Source of the DNA: Sphingobacteriales bacterium 39-19
GTDB lineage: Bacteria > Bacteroidota > Bacteroidia > Chitinophagales > Chitinophagaceae
Direction: 5' to 3'
DNA length: 64,000 nt
Assembly (NCBI GenBank): GCA_001898465.1
Contig: MKTX01000015.1
Location: forward strand, 227,412 to 291,411
The notes below the pieces were generated by a model. That model was not told the origin of the DNA, did not search any database, and saw only the letters and a list, made by a program, of their open reading frames with translations. Both the position numbers and the translations under genes were made by a program. This document shows positions 44,645 to 53,662 of the stretch, one piece after another. Numbering within the stretch: the first letter of the stretch is position 1; every line of letters begins with the position of its first letter.

Positions 44645-46651
44645 ATGAAGTCTTTACTTACCCTATTGCTCATAATCTCCATGTCGGCCATTGGCCAAAA
44701 CCCGCAAAGCCCATATTCAAAATTTGGAAATATTACATTGGAGGATATGCAAAGAAAAATATATCCTATTGACAGCAATGCGAATGCCGTTATTTTGAGC
44801 GATATCGGCGAAACGGCATTAAAGGGAAATTCTACCGGCTGGTTTTCTTTTACCATCAAAAGGCATGCGGTAGTGCATATATTAAATAAAACAGGTTACA
44901 GAGAGGCAACTCTGCAAATCCCGCTGTATGTAGATGGCCGGAACAAAGAGGAGATCACCCGATTAAAAGCGGTTACATATAACCTGGAAAATGGAAAAAT
45001 AATTACCACTAAACTTGAAAAATCAGCTCAATTTACCGAAGATGTAGACCTGCATCACCAATTGGTAAAATTCACTATGCCACAGGTGAAGGAAGGCAGC
45101 ATCATAGAATACCAGTACGAAGTAAATTCAGATTTTATCTCCGTTTTAGATCCCTGGTATTTTCAAAGTACTACGGCGCCTACCTTATGGAGCGAATTCA
45201 ATTTTTCTGTCCCCGATTTTTTTAGTTATGATTTTTTGAGCCGGGGTTACCTGCCTTTTAGTTTTACCAGCAAAAAAGTGAGAACAGATGATTTTGATGT
45301 ATCCAATTCCAGGTCAACCTCTGCTACCGACAGGGCAAGGATTTCTACCGGGGTAACCGATTATGTTTGGGCTATGAAAGATGTACCTGAGTTAAAAGTA
45401 GAAAGCTTTACCAATTCAATCCGCAACCATATCGCCAGGATGGAGTTTCAGCTGGCTTCACAAAATCACCCACTCTTAACCCGTGATTTTAGATCCACCT
45501 GGCAAGCCGTGATGAAAAGTTTACTGGAATCTGAAAATTTTGGAGAAAAACTGAATAGTAGTAATGGCTGGATGTCAACAGAAGTAAAACCATTGTATGC
45601 GGGGATGAATAATACCGCTGATAAAGTAAAAGCTATATTTTATTATGTACGGGATCATTTTACCTGCACTGGGAATACCGGGATTTTTACCAACCAGTCT
45701 TTGAAAGATGTATTTAAAACAAAGAAGGGGAGTGTAGCAGAAATTAATCTTCTTTTAACGGCTATCTTACGCTATGCAGGCATGGAAGCTGCGCCGGTTT
45801 TAATAAGTACAAGAGCGCATGGGTATGCTTTTGAATTCTCTCCCATGATCAACAATTTTAATTATGTAATTGTGAGCTGCAATGATGATCAGCAAAACTA
45901 TTACCTGGATGCCAGCGATGAAAGACTAGGGTTTAATAAGCTACCCCTGGAATGCTATAACGGCCATGCCCGTATGGCGAATCCAGTAGCTACCGGGCTT
46001 AATTTTTCTGCTGATGCATTAAAAGAAACAAAAACAACAGTACTCTTTTTCTCCCGGGATAAAGAGGGGAAATGGGGCGGATCCGTAACCCAATCACCCG
46101 GCTATTACGAGTCTTACCAAATCCGTAAATCAATAGCCGAAAAGGGATCAGAAAAATTTTTTAAAGAAATACAGGAAACTTACGGGCCTGCTTCTGTAAT
46201 TACCCAACCTTCTATAGACGCATTGCAGAATTATGATATACCCCTTACCCTTAAATATAATATTCAATTAAATACCGGCGACGATGATATTATTTATATC
46301 AATCCCACATTTGCCGAAGGGTATAAAAAAAATCCGTTCTCAGCTGCAGAAAGGGATTACCCGGTAGAAATGCCTTATACCTCCGATGAAACAATTATCT
46401 CCACCATTAGTATTCCCGATGGATATATGGTAGATGAGATCCCCAAACAAATGATCCTTAAATTAGATCCCGAGGGAAATACTGTTTTTGAATACCGGAT
46501 TTCTCAATCAGAAAAATTAATTTCATTTAAAAGCAGGATGAAGATTAACCCGGCCTTATATATGCCGGAAGCTTACCCCGGCTTAAGGGAATTTTTTAAC
46601 CTGGTTGTAAAAAAACAAAATGAACAAATTGTTTTCAAGAAGAAAAAATAA
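44645..46651 (+). CDS. DUF3857/transglutaminase-like exported protein (lacks catalytic Cys)
   Basis: Start at ATG 44645, giving MKSLLTLLLIISMSAIGQ, a signal peptide (668 aa). DUF3857 domain (residues about 60-270, VKFTMPQVKEGSIIEYQYEV) then a transglutaminase-like core (DKVKAIFYYVRDHFTC) and a C-terminal beta region. At the site where such enzymes have Cys (GDC in the next gene) the sequence is KKGSVAEINLLL, so enzyme activity is unlikely. First of two tandem paralogues; the second starts two bases after the stop. Confidence 0.87.
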   Translation: MKSLLTLLLIISMSAIGQNPQSPYSKFGNITLEDMQRKIYPIDSNANAVILSDIGETALKGNSTGWFSFTIKRHAVVHILNKTGYREATLQIPLYVDGRNKEEITRLKAVTYNLENGKIITTKLEKSAQFTEDVDLHHQLVKFTMPQVKEGSIIEYQYEVNSDFISVLDPWYFQSTTAPTLWSEFNFSVPDFFSYDFLSRGYLPFSFTSKKVRTDDFDVSNSRSTSATDRARISTGVTDYVWAMKDVPELKVESFTNSIRNHIARMEFQLASQNHPLLTRDFRSTWQAVMKSLLESENFGEKLNSSNGWMSTEVKPLYAGMNNTADKVKAIFYYVRDHFTCTGNTGIFTNQSLKDVFKTKKGSVAEINLLLTAILRYAGMEAAPVLISTRAHGYAFEFSPMINNFNYVIVSCNDDQQNYYLDASDERLGFNKLPLECYNGHARMANPVATGLNFSADALKETKTTVLFFSRDKEGKWGGSVTQSPGYYESYQIRKSIAEKGSEKFFKEIQETYGPASVITQPSIDALQNYDIPLTLKYNIQLNTGDDDIIYINPTFAEGYKKNPFSAAERDYPVEMPYTSDETIISTISIPDGYMVDEIPKQMILKLDPEGNTVFEYRISQSEKLISFKSRMKINPALYMPEAYPGLREFFNLVVKKQNEQIVFKKKK

Positions 46652-46653
46652 TT

Positions 46654-48573
46654 ATGCATAAAATTGTATTGTCAATTACCATCCTGTTTGTTTTTTCTTC
46701 GCAGGCTGCCGACAGAAAATTCCCGGTAAGCTCCATTCCTTTGCCATTATTGAAAAATGCAAATGTGGTTAAGCGCATGGAACAAACGGAGTTTACCATT
46801 TTAAACCCGGGCGCTTCTGTATTAAAATCACATTATGCCTTAACCATCCTGAATGAAAATGGGAGGAACCATGCCGCTTTGGAAATTTATTACGATAAAC
46901 TAAGGCAGGTACCTTCAATTGAAGGCATCTTGTATGATGCACTTGGAAATGAGATAAAAAAATTAAAAAACAAAGACATTGGTGACCAGAGTGCAATAGA
47001 TGATAATAACCTCATGGAGGATAGCCGGAAAAAAGTACATAATTTTTATTGCGGTAATTATCCATACACAATTGAATATATAGTAGAACAAAAATTCAAT
47101 ACTACCTTTTTTTTCCCTTCCTGGCTGCCACAGGAAGATGAAGACTATGCGGTGGAAGAAAGTTCTTTTTCTATCAGCTTCCCGCCAAATTATCCTGTTC
47201 GTTACCGGGCATTTAATTACCGGGGTGAGCCAGTAAAATTTACCGGGAAAGATAAAACTACTATGACCTGGAGCATCCTAAATATGCCCGCTATAAAAGC
47301 AAAATTTGCAGTAGCCGCCTGGCGAGACCTTACCACCCTGGTTTATTTTGCCCCTTCCCAATTTGAAATACAGGGATATAAAGGAGATATGACCACCTGG
47401 AAAGATTTTGGGTTGTTTCAAAACTCATTGAATGCCGGCAGGGATGTACTGCCGCAACATGTAATTGATAAAGTAAACAGCCTCACTGCGGGCATTACCG
47501 ATGTAAAAGAAAAGATCAGAATTTTATATGAATATTTACAGCAAAATACACGCTATATCAGCATCCAGCTGGGGATTGGCGGATGGCAACCTTATGAGGC
47601 AACTTACGTGGCAGCAAAAGGCTATGGAGATTGTAAAGCCCTGGCCAATTATATGCACAGCCTGTTAAAAGCTGCAAATATACGTTCAGTTTATACCATT
47701 GTATATGCAGGCAGGTCCGCTTATGCAAAAACGAGATTGATTGAAGATTTCCCGTCTAACCAGTTTAATCATGTAATTCTTTGCGTGCCCCTGGACAAAG
47801 ATAGTGTATGGCTGGAATGTACCGATCAAAATATACCTGCAGGATATATGAGTGATTTTACCGCAAACAGAAAAGCGCTTATGATTACTGAAGAAGGAGG
47901 CGTATTGGTTTCTACCCCCCGGTATGGCCTGAATGAGAATGAACAAATAAGAACTATACAAGCTGTAATGGATAATAGCGGCTCGCTGAATATGAGTGTA
48001 AATACCGTTTATACATGTGTACAGCAAGATGAGCTAAGCAGCATGATACACTCTTTATCAAAAGAAAAAGTAGAAAGATATTTGCAAAGGAGATTCCAGC
48101 TTTCAACCTACGAGGTAAATCATTTTAACTACAGTGAGAAAAAATCAAGCGCCCCGAAAATCGATGAGCAGCTTACTATTTCTGTACCGAACTATGCGAC
48201 AGTTTCGGGTAAAAGGATTTTTATTACACCCAATATTTTAAATAAAGCAGGCGCATATCTTACTGAAGACAGCCTGCGACAAACGGATTTTGTTTTAGCC
48301 CCGGCATACCGGGATAAAGACCTTGTGGAAATAAAAATTCCCGAAGGATATGGAATAGAATCATTTCCCAAAAACATTTCGCTGCATACAAAATTTGGCA
48401 CTTATTCTATTTCAGCAAAATTAGAAAACAATAAAATCATCTATTCAAGAACCAGGGAATTATATGAAGGCAGCTACCCGCCAGCTGACCAAAAAGAGAT
48501 TATCTCATTTTACAATGAAATTTATATGGCAGACCGGGCCAGGATTGTATTGGTTAAAAGCAAAACAGACTAA
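46654..48573 (+). CDS. DUF3857/transglutaminase-like exported protein
   Basis: A 639-residue paralogue of the preceding gene, with a signal peptide (MHKIVLSITILFVFSSQAA). DUF3857 domain in the first half and a transglutaminase-like domain with the catalytic region GYGDCKALANYMHSLL, with Cys intact, followed by His/Asp motifs (NQFNHVILCVPL). Periplasmic, probably acting on peptides or proteins; exact reaction unknown. Starts three bases after the upstream stop, so the pair is one operon. Confidence 0.88.
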   Translation: MHKIVLSITILFVFSSQAADRKFPVSSIPLPLLKNANVVKRMEQTEFTILNPGASVLKSHYALTILNENGRNHAALEIYYDKLRQVPSIEGILYDALGNEIKKLKNKDIGDQSAIDDNNLMEDSRKKVHNFYCGNYPYTIEYIVEQKFNTTFFFPSWLPQEDEDYAVEESSFSISFPPNYPVRYRAFNYRGEPVKFTGKDKTTMTWSILNMPAIKAKFAVAAWRDLTTLVYFAPSQFEIQGYKGDMTTWKDFGLFQNSLNAGRDVLPQHVIDKVNSLTAGITDVKEKIRILYEYLQQNTRYISIQLGIGGWQPYEATYVAAKGYGDCKALANYMHSLLKAANIRSVYTIVYAGRSAYAKTRLIEDFPSNQFNHVILCVPLDKDSVWLECTDQNIPAGYMSDFTANRKALMITEEGGVLVSTPRYGLNENEQIRTIQAVMDNSGSLNMSVNTVYTCVQQDELSSMIHSLSKEKVERYLQRRFQLSTYEVNHFNYSEKKSSAPKIDEQLTISVPNYATVSGKRIFITPNILNKAGAYLTEDSLRQTDFVLAPAYRDKDLVEIKIPEGYGIESFPKNISLHTKFGTYSISAKLENNKIIYSRTRELYEGSYPPADQKEIISFYNEIYMADRARIVLVKSKTD

Positions 48574-48719
48574 TCTCCCAGCATTGTGTGCCATTTGGCA
48601 GGATCCTGTTTTACATATATAAATAAACAGGCAGCTGTAAAAAACGAAATTAAATACAAATGCAATCTATACCCTATTAAGGTTAATATTTTAATATATT
48701 TACTTACTGATATGGGATT

Positions 48720-51700
48720 ATGAAACAAAAATTATGGGTATTCAGGCTGTATGCCTGTTTTGTTTTTTGCTTTGTGTTTCAGGTAAAAATATTTTCACAG
48801 CCCATTCATAAAGCCAATGTAATAAACTCCGACCAGGGGCTTTCACAAAATTCTGTATATGCCATTCATCGGGATGTAAAAGGGTTTTTATGGATTGGTA
48901 CAGGAGATGGCTTAAACCGTTATGATGGCAAACAGGTAAAAGTATTTCGTAAAACATCTTCAAATTCGGGGAGTGTGCTTAAAGGGTTTTCTGTTCATTC
49001 AATGACCGAAGATAATCAGCATAATCTTTGGTTCAGTACAGAAAGAAACCTGGTTCAATACCACATGCCCTCCCAGGTTTTCACTGAAATTATACCCTTC
49101 GATGATTCTGCTTCTTACCCTGGCAATAAAGTGCTAATAGATGTAGATACACTTAATAATACCATCTGGTTATTACAACCAGCCGTTTGCATTTTCAGTT
49201 ATAATTATGTAACTAAAAAATTTAAAAGGTTTAACCTGCCCGGTAATGCAACCCGTAAAATGATTTTTTTAAATTCAAATGCGGTATTGGATGCCCATGG
49301 AAATATCTGGATGGGTTCTACAGATGGTTTGTATGGTTACGATATAAAAAAGAATGTATGGAAACAGTATTACCAGGGTTATGAATTGTTACGGCTTTGC
49401 AAGGATGCTTTTGGCAAAATATGGCTTTTAAACGAAAATAATTTATACAGCTTTGATCCCGCAACGCTTTGGCTAAAAGTTTTAAAAAATCATAAATCAA
49501 AATCAATTACTTATATTTCATTAGCAGCCGATCAGCGGGGGTATGTGTGGGTAGGCACACTGAACGGCATTCTTTATTACGCTTCTTCATTAGATGATGA
49601 AATAAATTGGGGAGCCAATATAAATGCATTGGCTTTTTCTCAAAATATCCTGGAATTACGATGCTTATATGTTGACAGGGACAACCTGCTGTGGATTGGA
49701 ACCGAAGGGGGTGGCGTTATACAGGTGAATTTAGAACCCGGTAATTTCCATATTTTTCCCAACCCGGATGATCCGGGTAACCTTAAAACTTTATACATTA
49801 AAAGTATATTTTGTGATGATGATTCAAAAGTATGGTTAGGTACTTTTAAAAAAGGGATATATATTTTAGATCCGGGTACGGGTACATCTACCGTATTACC
49901 GATTCCGGCCAACAAAAATTTTAAAAAATTTGCAGATGTTGTATATACGATAACTAAAGATGCAGAGGGCATTTACTGGATTGGGTATGATGGTTGCCTG
50001 ATTGCTTATAATAAAGGCCTGGGTAAATTTTATTTCCATAACCTGCCTGGCATCCTATCAGACAAGAGGCCGATAATAAATAAAATTAGTTTTCATAAAA
50101 ATGAAATGCTGTTATCCGCCACTACTGGTTTATATAAAGTGGTTACGCAAAATGCAGGTAGTTCAGTCAGCTTTAAAAAGATACTATCCACAGCTATCAT
50201 GGAAGCTCTTTATACTTCCGACGGAAGTTTTTGGGCATCTTCCCTGTATGTAGGGCTCATAAAAGTTTATGATGATTTAAGCTTTACTACTTTTTTTAAG
50301 GATAATGGTTTTAGATGCTTAACTGAAGATAAGGAACACGGAATTTTATGGGGCGCTTCACAAATGGGGCTGCTGGCTTATCACCTGCAAACCGGTAAAA
50401 GCCGGTTTTATAATGAAAGCGATGGGTTAATGAATACCTACCTGTACGGGATCATAAGAGACGGAAAAGAAATTTGGGTGAGTTCAAATAATGGAATTTC
50501 ATGCGCCCGGGTAAACTTTAAAAATGGGAGCATTTTCCCCACCTTACAATTTAAAAATTATTTTAAGCCCGATGGGCTTCAGAGTAATGAATTCAATACA
50601 GGCGCTTATGCCATTTCGAAAGAAGGCGTTATTTATTTTGGAGGTATCAATGGCTTAAATTGGTTTCAATCAAAAAATATTTCAGAAAATAAGTACCGGC
50701 CTGCCGTGTCGTTTACCAGTTTAAAAATAAATGATAAGGCCTATGCGGGTGATACTGCCATTGAATTTAAAAAAGCAATAACGGTGCAGTATAATGCCAA
50801 TACTCTTACCATTGGTTTTATGGGTTTAGAATTTTCTAATCCGAAAGGCATTAGTTACCAGTATAAACTGGAAGGGCTTGAAAAGGATTGGACCTATGGA
50901 AAAAATACTGACCTGGTGCGGTATGCTAATTTAGCGCCGGGTACCTATCAATTTAGATTAATGGCTTCTAACGCCGATGGATTAATGGGAGAAGAAGCAT
51001 CACTTCTTATACAGGTATTACCGCCTTTTTACAGTACCTGGTGGTTCCGGTTGCTCATGGCCATCCTGGTAATATCTATGGTTATCATCATTACCCATAA
51101 ACTTTCACAGTATAAATTAAAAAGAAAAATCAGGCATTTGGAAAAATTAAAACTGGTAAACGATGAGCGTATAAGGATTTCAAAAGAAATGCACGACGAC
51201 CTGGGGGCCGGCCTTACACAAATATCTTTGATAAGTGAAGCAGCTAAGCAAATTTATAAGGAGGGCGGGTACCCGCAAGAAGAATTAAAAAATATTTCTG
51301 CTACATCCCGGCAATTGATAGAAAATGTAAGTGAAATTATTTGGGCCATGAATCCTGAGTTTGATACCATATCGGGTATGTTTGCGTATTTGAGAGAGCA
51401 ATTGGGCAAACTCCTGGAATACTCCGGGAAATCCTATGAATTAAATTTTCCTGAAAATTATACGGAAGGTAAAATATCAAATATTCGCCGTAAAAATATT
51501 TCGATGCTCCTGAAAGAAGCAGTAAATAATTCAATTAAGCACAGCCATGCCAGTTCGGTGTTTGTAAAATTATCTATCATCGGAAATACGCTGCACATGG
51601 AGGTAAAAGATAACGGGCATGGCTTTGATACCACTACCGTATCCTGCGGCAATGGCCTTAAAAATTTTACTTACCGGTCAGCCTTAATAGGGGGCAGCGC

Positions 51701-51755
51701 TAAAATCATCTCTCATGCCCGGGGTACAGAAATTTATTTTAGCATACCACTTTAA
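48720..51755 (+). CDS. Two-component sensor kinase with beta-propeller sensor domain
   Basis: A 1011-residue one-protein sensor: signal peptide, then two Reg_prop seven-bladed propellers (blade motifs such as GFLWIGTGDGLNRYD, NLLWIGTEGGGVIQ, GKIWLLNENNLYSF), a Y_Y_Y immunoglobulin-like domain (YQYKLEGLEKDW...LAPGTYQFRLMASN), a membrane helix (LLMAILVISMVIIITHKL), and a HisKA_3 kinase (ISKEMHDDLGAGLTQIS, His about residue 825; VNNSIKHSHAS; VKDNGHGFD). Unlike many hybrid two-component systems it lacks its own receiver and HTH, which are supplied by the next gene. Ligand unknown; carbohydrate sensing is a common role for this class. Confidence 0.93.
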   Translation: MKQKLWVFRLYACFVFCFVFQVKIFSQPIHKANVINSDQGLSQNSVYAIHRDVKGFLWIGTGDGLNRYDGKQVKVFRKTSSNSGSVLKGFSVHSMTEDNQHNLWFSTERNLVQYHMPSQVFTEIIPFDDSASYPGNKVLIDVDTLNNTIWLLQPAVCIFSYNYVTKKFKRFNLPGNATRKMIFLNSNAVLDAHGNIWMGSTDGLYGYDIKKNVWKQYYQGYELLRLCKDAFGKIWLLNENNLYSFDPATLWLKVLKNHKSKSITYISLAADQRGYVWVGTLNGILYYASSLDDEINWGANINALAFSQNILELRCLYVDRDNLLWIGTEGGGVIQVNLEPGNFHIFPNPDDPGNLKTLYIKSIFCDDDSKVWLGTFKKGIYILDPGTGTSTVLPIPANKNFKKFADVVYTITKDAEGIYWIGYDGCLIAYNKGLGKFYFHNLPGILSDKRPIINKISFHKNEMLLSATTGLYKVVTQNAGSSVSFKKILSTAIMEALYTSDGSFWASSLYVGLIKVYDDLSFTTFFKDNGFRCLTEDKEHGILWGASQMGLLAYHLQTGKSRFYNESDGLMNTYLYGIIRDGKEIWVSSNNGISCARVNFKNGSIFPTLQFKNYFKPDGLQSNEFNTGAYAISKEGVIYFGGINGLNWFQSKNISENKYRPAVSFTSLKINDKAYAGDTAIEFKKAITVQYNANTLTIGFMGLEFSNPKGISYQYKLEGLEKDWTYGKNTDLVRYANLAPGTYQFRLMASNADGLMGEEASLLIQVLPPFYSTWWFRLLMAILVISMVIIITHKLSQYKLKRKIRHLEKLKLVNDERIRISKEMHDDLGAGLTQISLISEAAKQIYKEGGYPQEELKNISATSRQLIENVSEIIWAMNPEFDTISGMFAYLREQLGKLLEYSGKSYELNFPENYTEGKISNIRRKNISMLLKEAVNNSIKHSHASSVFVKLSIIGNTLHMEVKDNGHGFDTTTVSCGNGLKNFTYRSALIGGSAKIISHARGTEIYFSIPL

Positions 51756-51784
51756 TACCATTTTTTAAAAGGATAATAATACCG

Positions 51785-52426
51785 ATGTTTGAAGAAGAAA
51801 TGCATTCATTAGCCATCATAGAAGACGACCCTACCGTCTTGAAGTACTTGAACCGGATTATCGGGGAAGCATTTCCGGGTATTGAAATATTTCTCTACAG
51901 CAACGGGAAAACCGCCTGTGCTGAACTGGCTGATAAAGAAGTAGAGATGGTTCTCTTTGATATAGAACTCCCGGGGATGAGCGGAATTGAATGTTTGTAT
52001 ATCCTAAAAGCCCGCAGCCCCCAGTTAAAATGTATGATGCTCACCAATTTTGATGATGCAGATAATATTTTTAAAGCTTTAAAAGCAGGAGCCAGCAGTT
52101 ATATTTTAAAAAACACCCAGCCCGAAAAAATTATAGAAGCGATAAGGGAACTCAATAACGGCGGCTCGCCCATGAGCAGCCAAATAGCCCGCAAGGTATT
52201 ATCGGCATTCCAGGAGCATGTGAATACCCACAACGATTTTTTTCATTCCTTAAGCCAGAGAGAGCAGGAGCTCATCCAGTATTTGGCTAAAGGGTACCGG
52301 TATAAAGAAATTGCGGCAAAATTATTTATCAGTGAAGATACCGTAAGAACGCACATCAGGAATATTTATGGAAAACTCCAGGTAAATTCCCGATTGGAGG
52401 CGCTCAGAAAAACGGGGCTTCTTTAA
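51785..52426 (+). CDS. LuxR/NarL-family response regulator
   Basis: A 213-residue regulator 29 bases after the propeller kinase and clearly its partner. Receiver domain: IIEDD acidic cluster, phospho-acceptor Asp59 in LFDIELPGMSG, switch Lys in SYILKNTQ. C-terminal LuxR DNA-binding domain: LSQREQELIQYLAKGYRYKEIAAKLF and SEDTVRTHIRNIY. The start may be Met1 or Met6. The lipoprotein gene immediately downstream could be a target. Confidence 0.95.
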   Translation: MFEEEMHSLAIIEDDPTVLKYLNRIIGEAFPGIEIFLYSNGKTACAELADKEVEMVLFDIELPGMSGIECLYILKARSPQLKCMMLTNFDDADNIFKALKAGASSYILKNTQPEKIIEAIRELNNGGSPMSSQIARKVLSAFQEHVNTHNDFFHSLSQREQELIQYLAKGYRYKEIAAKLFISEDTVRTHIRNIYGKLQVNSRLEALRKTGLL

Positions 52427-52462
52427 AACGAATAATGCCTGCTACTACTATTATCACATTTT

Positions 52463-52489
52463 TTGGGTGTGGGTTATTGTATAAGTTTA
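52463..52489 (+). promoter_or_regulatory. Promoter upstream of the lipoprotein gene
   Basis: TTG (52463-52465) and TAAGTTTA (52482-52489, one mismatch to TAnnTTTG) are 16 bases apart, close to the Bacteroidota -33/-7 spacing. The ORF track's start is the TTG itself, supporting the downstream ATG at 52514. Confidence 0.4.
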
Positions 52490-52513
52490 CATCATAACTT
52501 AAAAAATAAATTT

Positions 52514-53242
52514 ATGAAATTACGTAATGCAGTCTATGTATTAGCAACTGTTTTCCTTGTTTTATCTGTCAGTTGCAAAAAAGATAGCACCCCTGGAGAT
52601 CCCTACAAATGCACTACTTGTAAAACTACGCCCGATGCCCTGGCAGCTAATGATGCGAGCAGCAAAGGGGTTTACAAAGGAGTAGTGATTGGTTCTACAG
52701 GTACCATTTATTTTAACATTGCCAATAACGGTAGTACCATCAATGCCGTTATGGTATTAGATAATGTATCTACCACGCTTACTGCTTCGGTAAGCTGGGT
52801 TGCCGGTATATCTTATGTGTCACCCTTTACCGGAACCATCAATGGGTCACCGGTGGTTATTACATTCCAGGTAGATGCCAACGGGCAAAACCCGGTGATA
52901 TTAACTTCATCCATCCCCGGCCACCCGAGTGCCCAGTTCACTTTAGTGAAGGAATTATCCACTTCGTTAATTGAATGTTTTGAAGGTACCTATACCTCTA
53001 CCAGACCTGAAACCGGTACTTTCAATTTATTGCTTTCCCGGTCACTGGGCCGTTTTGGCGGATCCTCCAGGGAAACCGGTTCCACTACCAGCGAAGATAT
53101 TGATGAAGGCACCATTGATGCAAGTGGCAATTTAATTTCTAATGGCCAACCCATGGGCCATTTAGACGGCGATGTAATAACCGGTACTTTCCACGATTCA
53201 CAGGGTAATACGGTTACGATAAATGCCCACCGAACTTTATAA
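52514..53242 (+). CDS. Lipoprotein of unknown function
   Basis: Start at ATG 52514 (242 aa): MKLRNAVYVLATVFLVLSVSC gives a lipobox with Cys21 followed by KKDS. The remainder is Ser/Thr/Gly-rich beta structure (YKGVVIGSTGTIYFNIANNGST; GTFNLLLSRSLG; ISNGQPMGHLDGDVITGTFH trimmed) with no recognised catalytic motif. Probably outer-membrane anchored. The last gene before the CRISPR locus, separated from it by a terminator. Confidence 0.75.
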   Translation: MKLRNAVYVLATVFLVLSVSCKKDSTPGDPYKCTTCKTTPDALAANDASSKGVYKGVVIGSTGTIYFNIANNGSTINAVMVLDNVSTTLTASVSWVAGISYVSPFTGTINGSPVVITFQVDANGQNPVILTSSIPGHPSAQFTLVKELSTSLIECFEGTYTSTRPETGTFNLLLSRSLGRFGGSSRETGSTTSEDIDEGTIDASGNLISNGQPMGHLDGDVITGTFHDSQGNTVTINAHRTL

Positions 53243-53344
53243 TCTATTTTTCTGAAATCTATTTTTCATTACAGGCATCATACCCGTTTGTAGCATGAGG
53301 CCCCGGTAAGGAAAGCAGAAAGAGAATTAAAATTGTATTAGCAT

Positions 53345-53375
53345 AAAACCTCCGCAAGGAGGTTTTATTTTTTTT
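53345..53375 (+). terminator. Rho-independent terminator upstream of the CRISPR locus
   Basis: Perfect 9-bp stem AAAACCTCC / GGAGGTTTT with loop GCAA, followed by ATTTTTTTT. It isolates the lipoprotein transcript from the cas genes. Confidence 0.9.
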
Positions 53376-53549
53376 ATGCTGCCGTATGAAAGGAGGGGCA
53401 AATAATATTTTTCGCAACTGCCTGCTACCTGGCTCCCGGGTTTCTTTTTTATATTAGTGTAGCGGGCTATTTATAAAAAAATAACGGCTCAATAAAAAGA
53501 CCGGCCCTTGCAGAATTGATTTTAAAATAAAATTGATAAATTGGGAATG

Positions 53550-53632
53550 AAAAAGCCCCCGTCAAAGTCGAGGGCAACTTAATGTTTTCACAACGGGATA
53601 AACCCTTATTGCGATTTGCTTCGTTGTAAAAA
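53550..53632 (-). ncRNA. tracrRNA
   Basis: Read on the minus strand it starts near GAAGCAAATCGCAAT, which pairs 15 bases in a row (three of them G-U wobbles) with the 5' end of the array repeat (GTTGTGATTTGCTTT on the array's minus strand). It then forms a short hairpin (AAGGG-TTTAT-CCC) as in other type II-C tracrRNAs, and ends with GCCCTCG-ACTTTGA-CGGGGGC (one G-U) plus TTTTT, a terminator-like final hairpin. It is transcribed away from cas9, whose start codon is 30 bases beyond the 5' end. The exact 5' end cannot be read; the promoter must overlap the cas9 leader. Confidence 0.85.
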
Positions 53633-53662
53633 TAGATATAATCGAATCAATAATCAAAATTT

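Larger units (their letters stand above)
53243..53662. other. 420-bp region between lipoprotein gene and cas9
   Basis: Holds a terminator at 53345-53375 and the tracrRNA gene at 53550-53632. The remaining ~170 bases upstream of the tracrRNA show no recognisable element. Confidence 0.7.
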
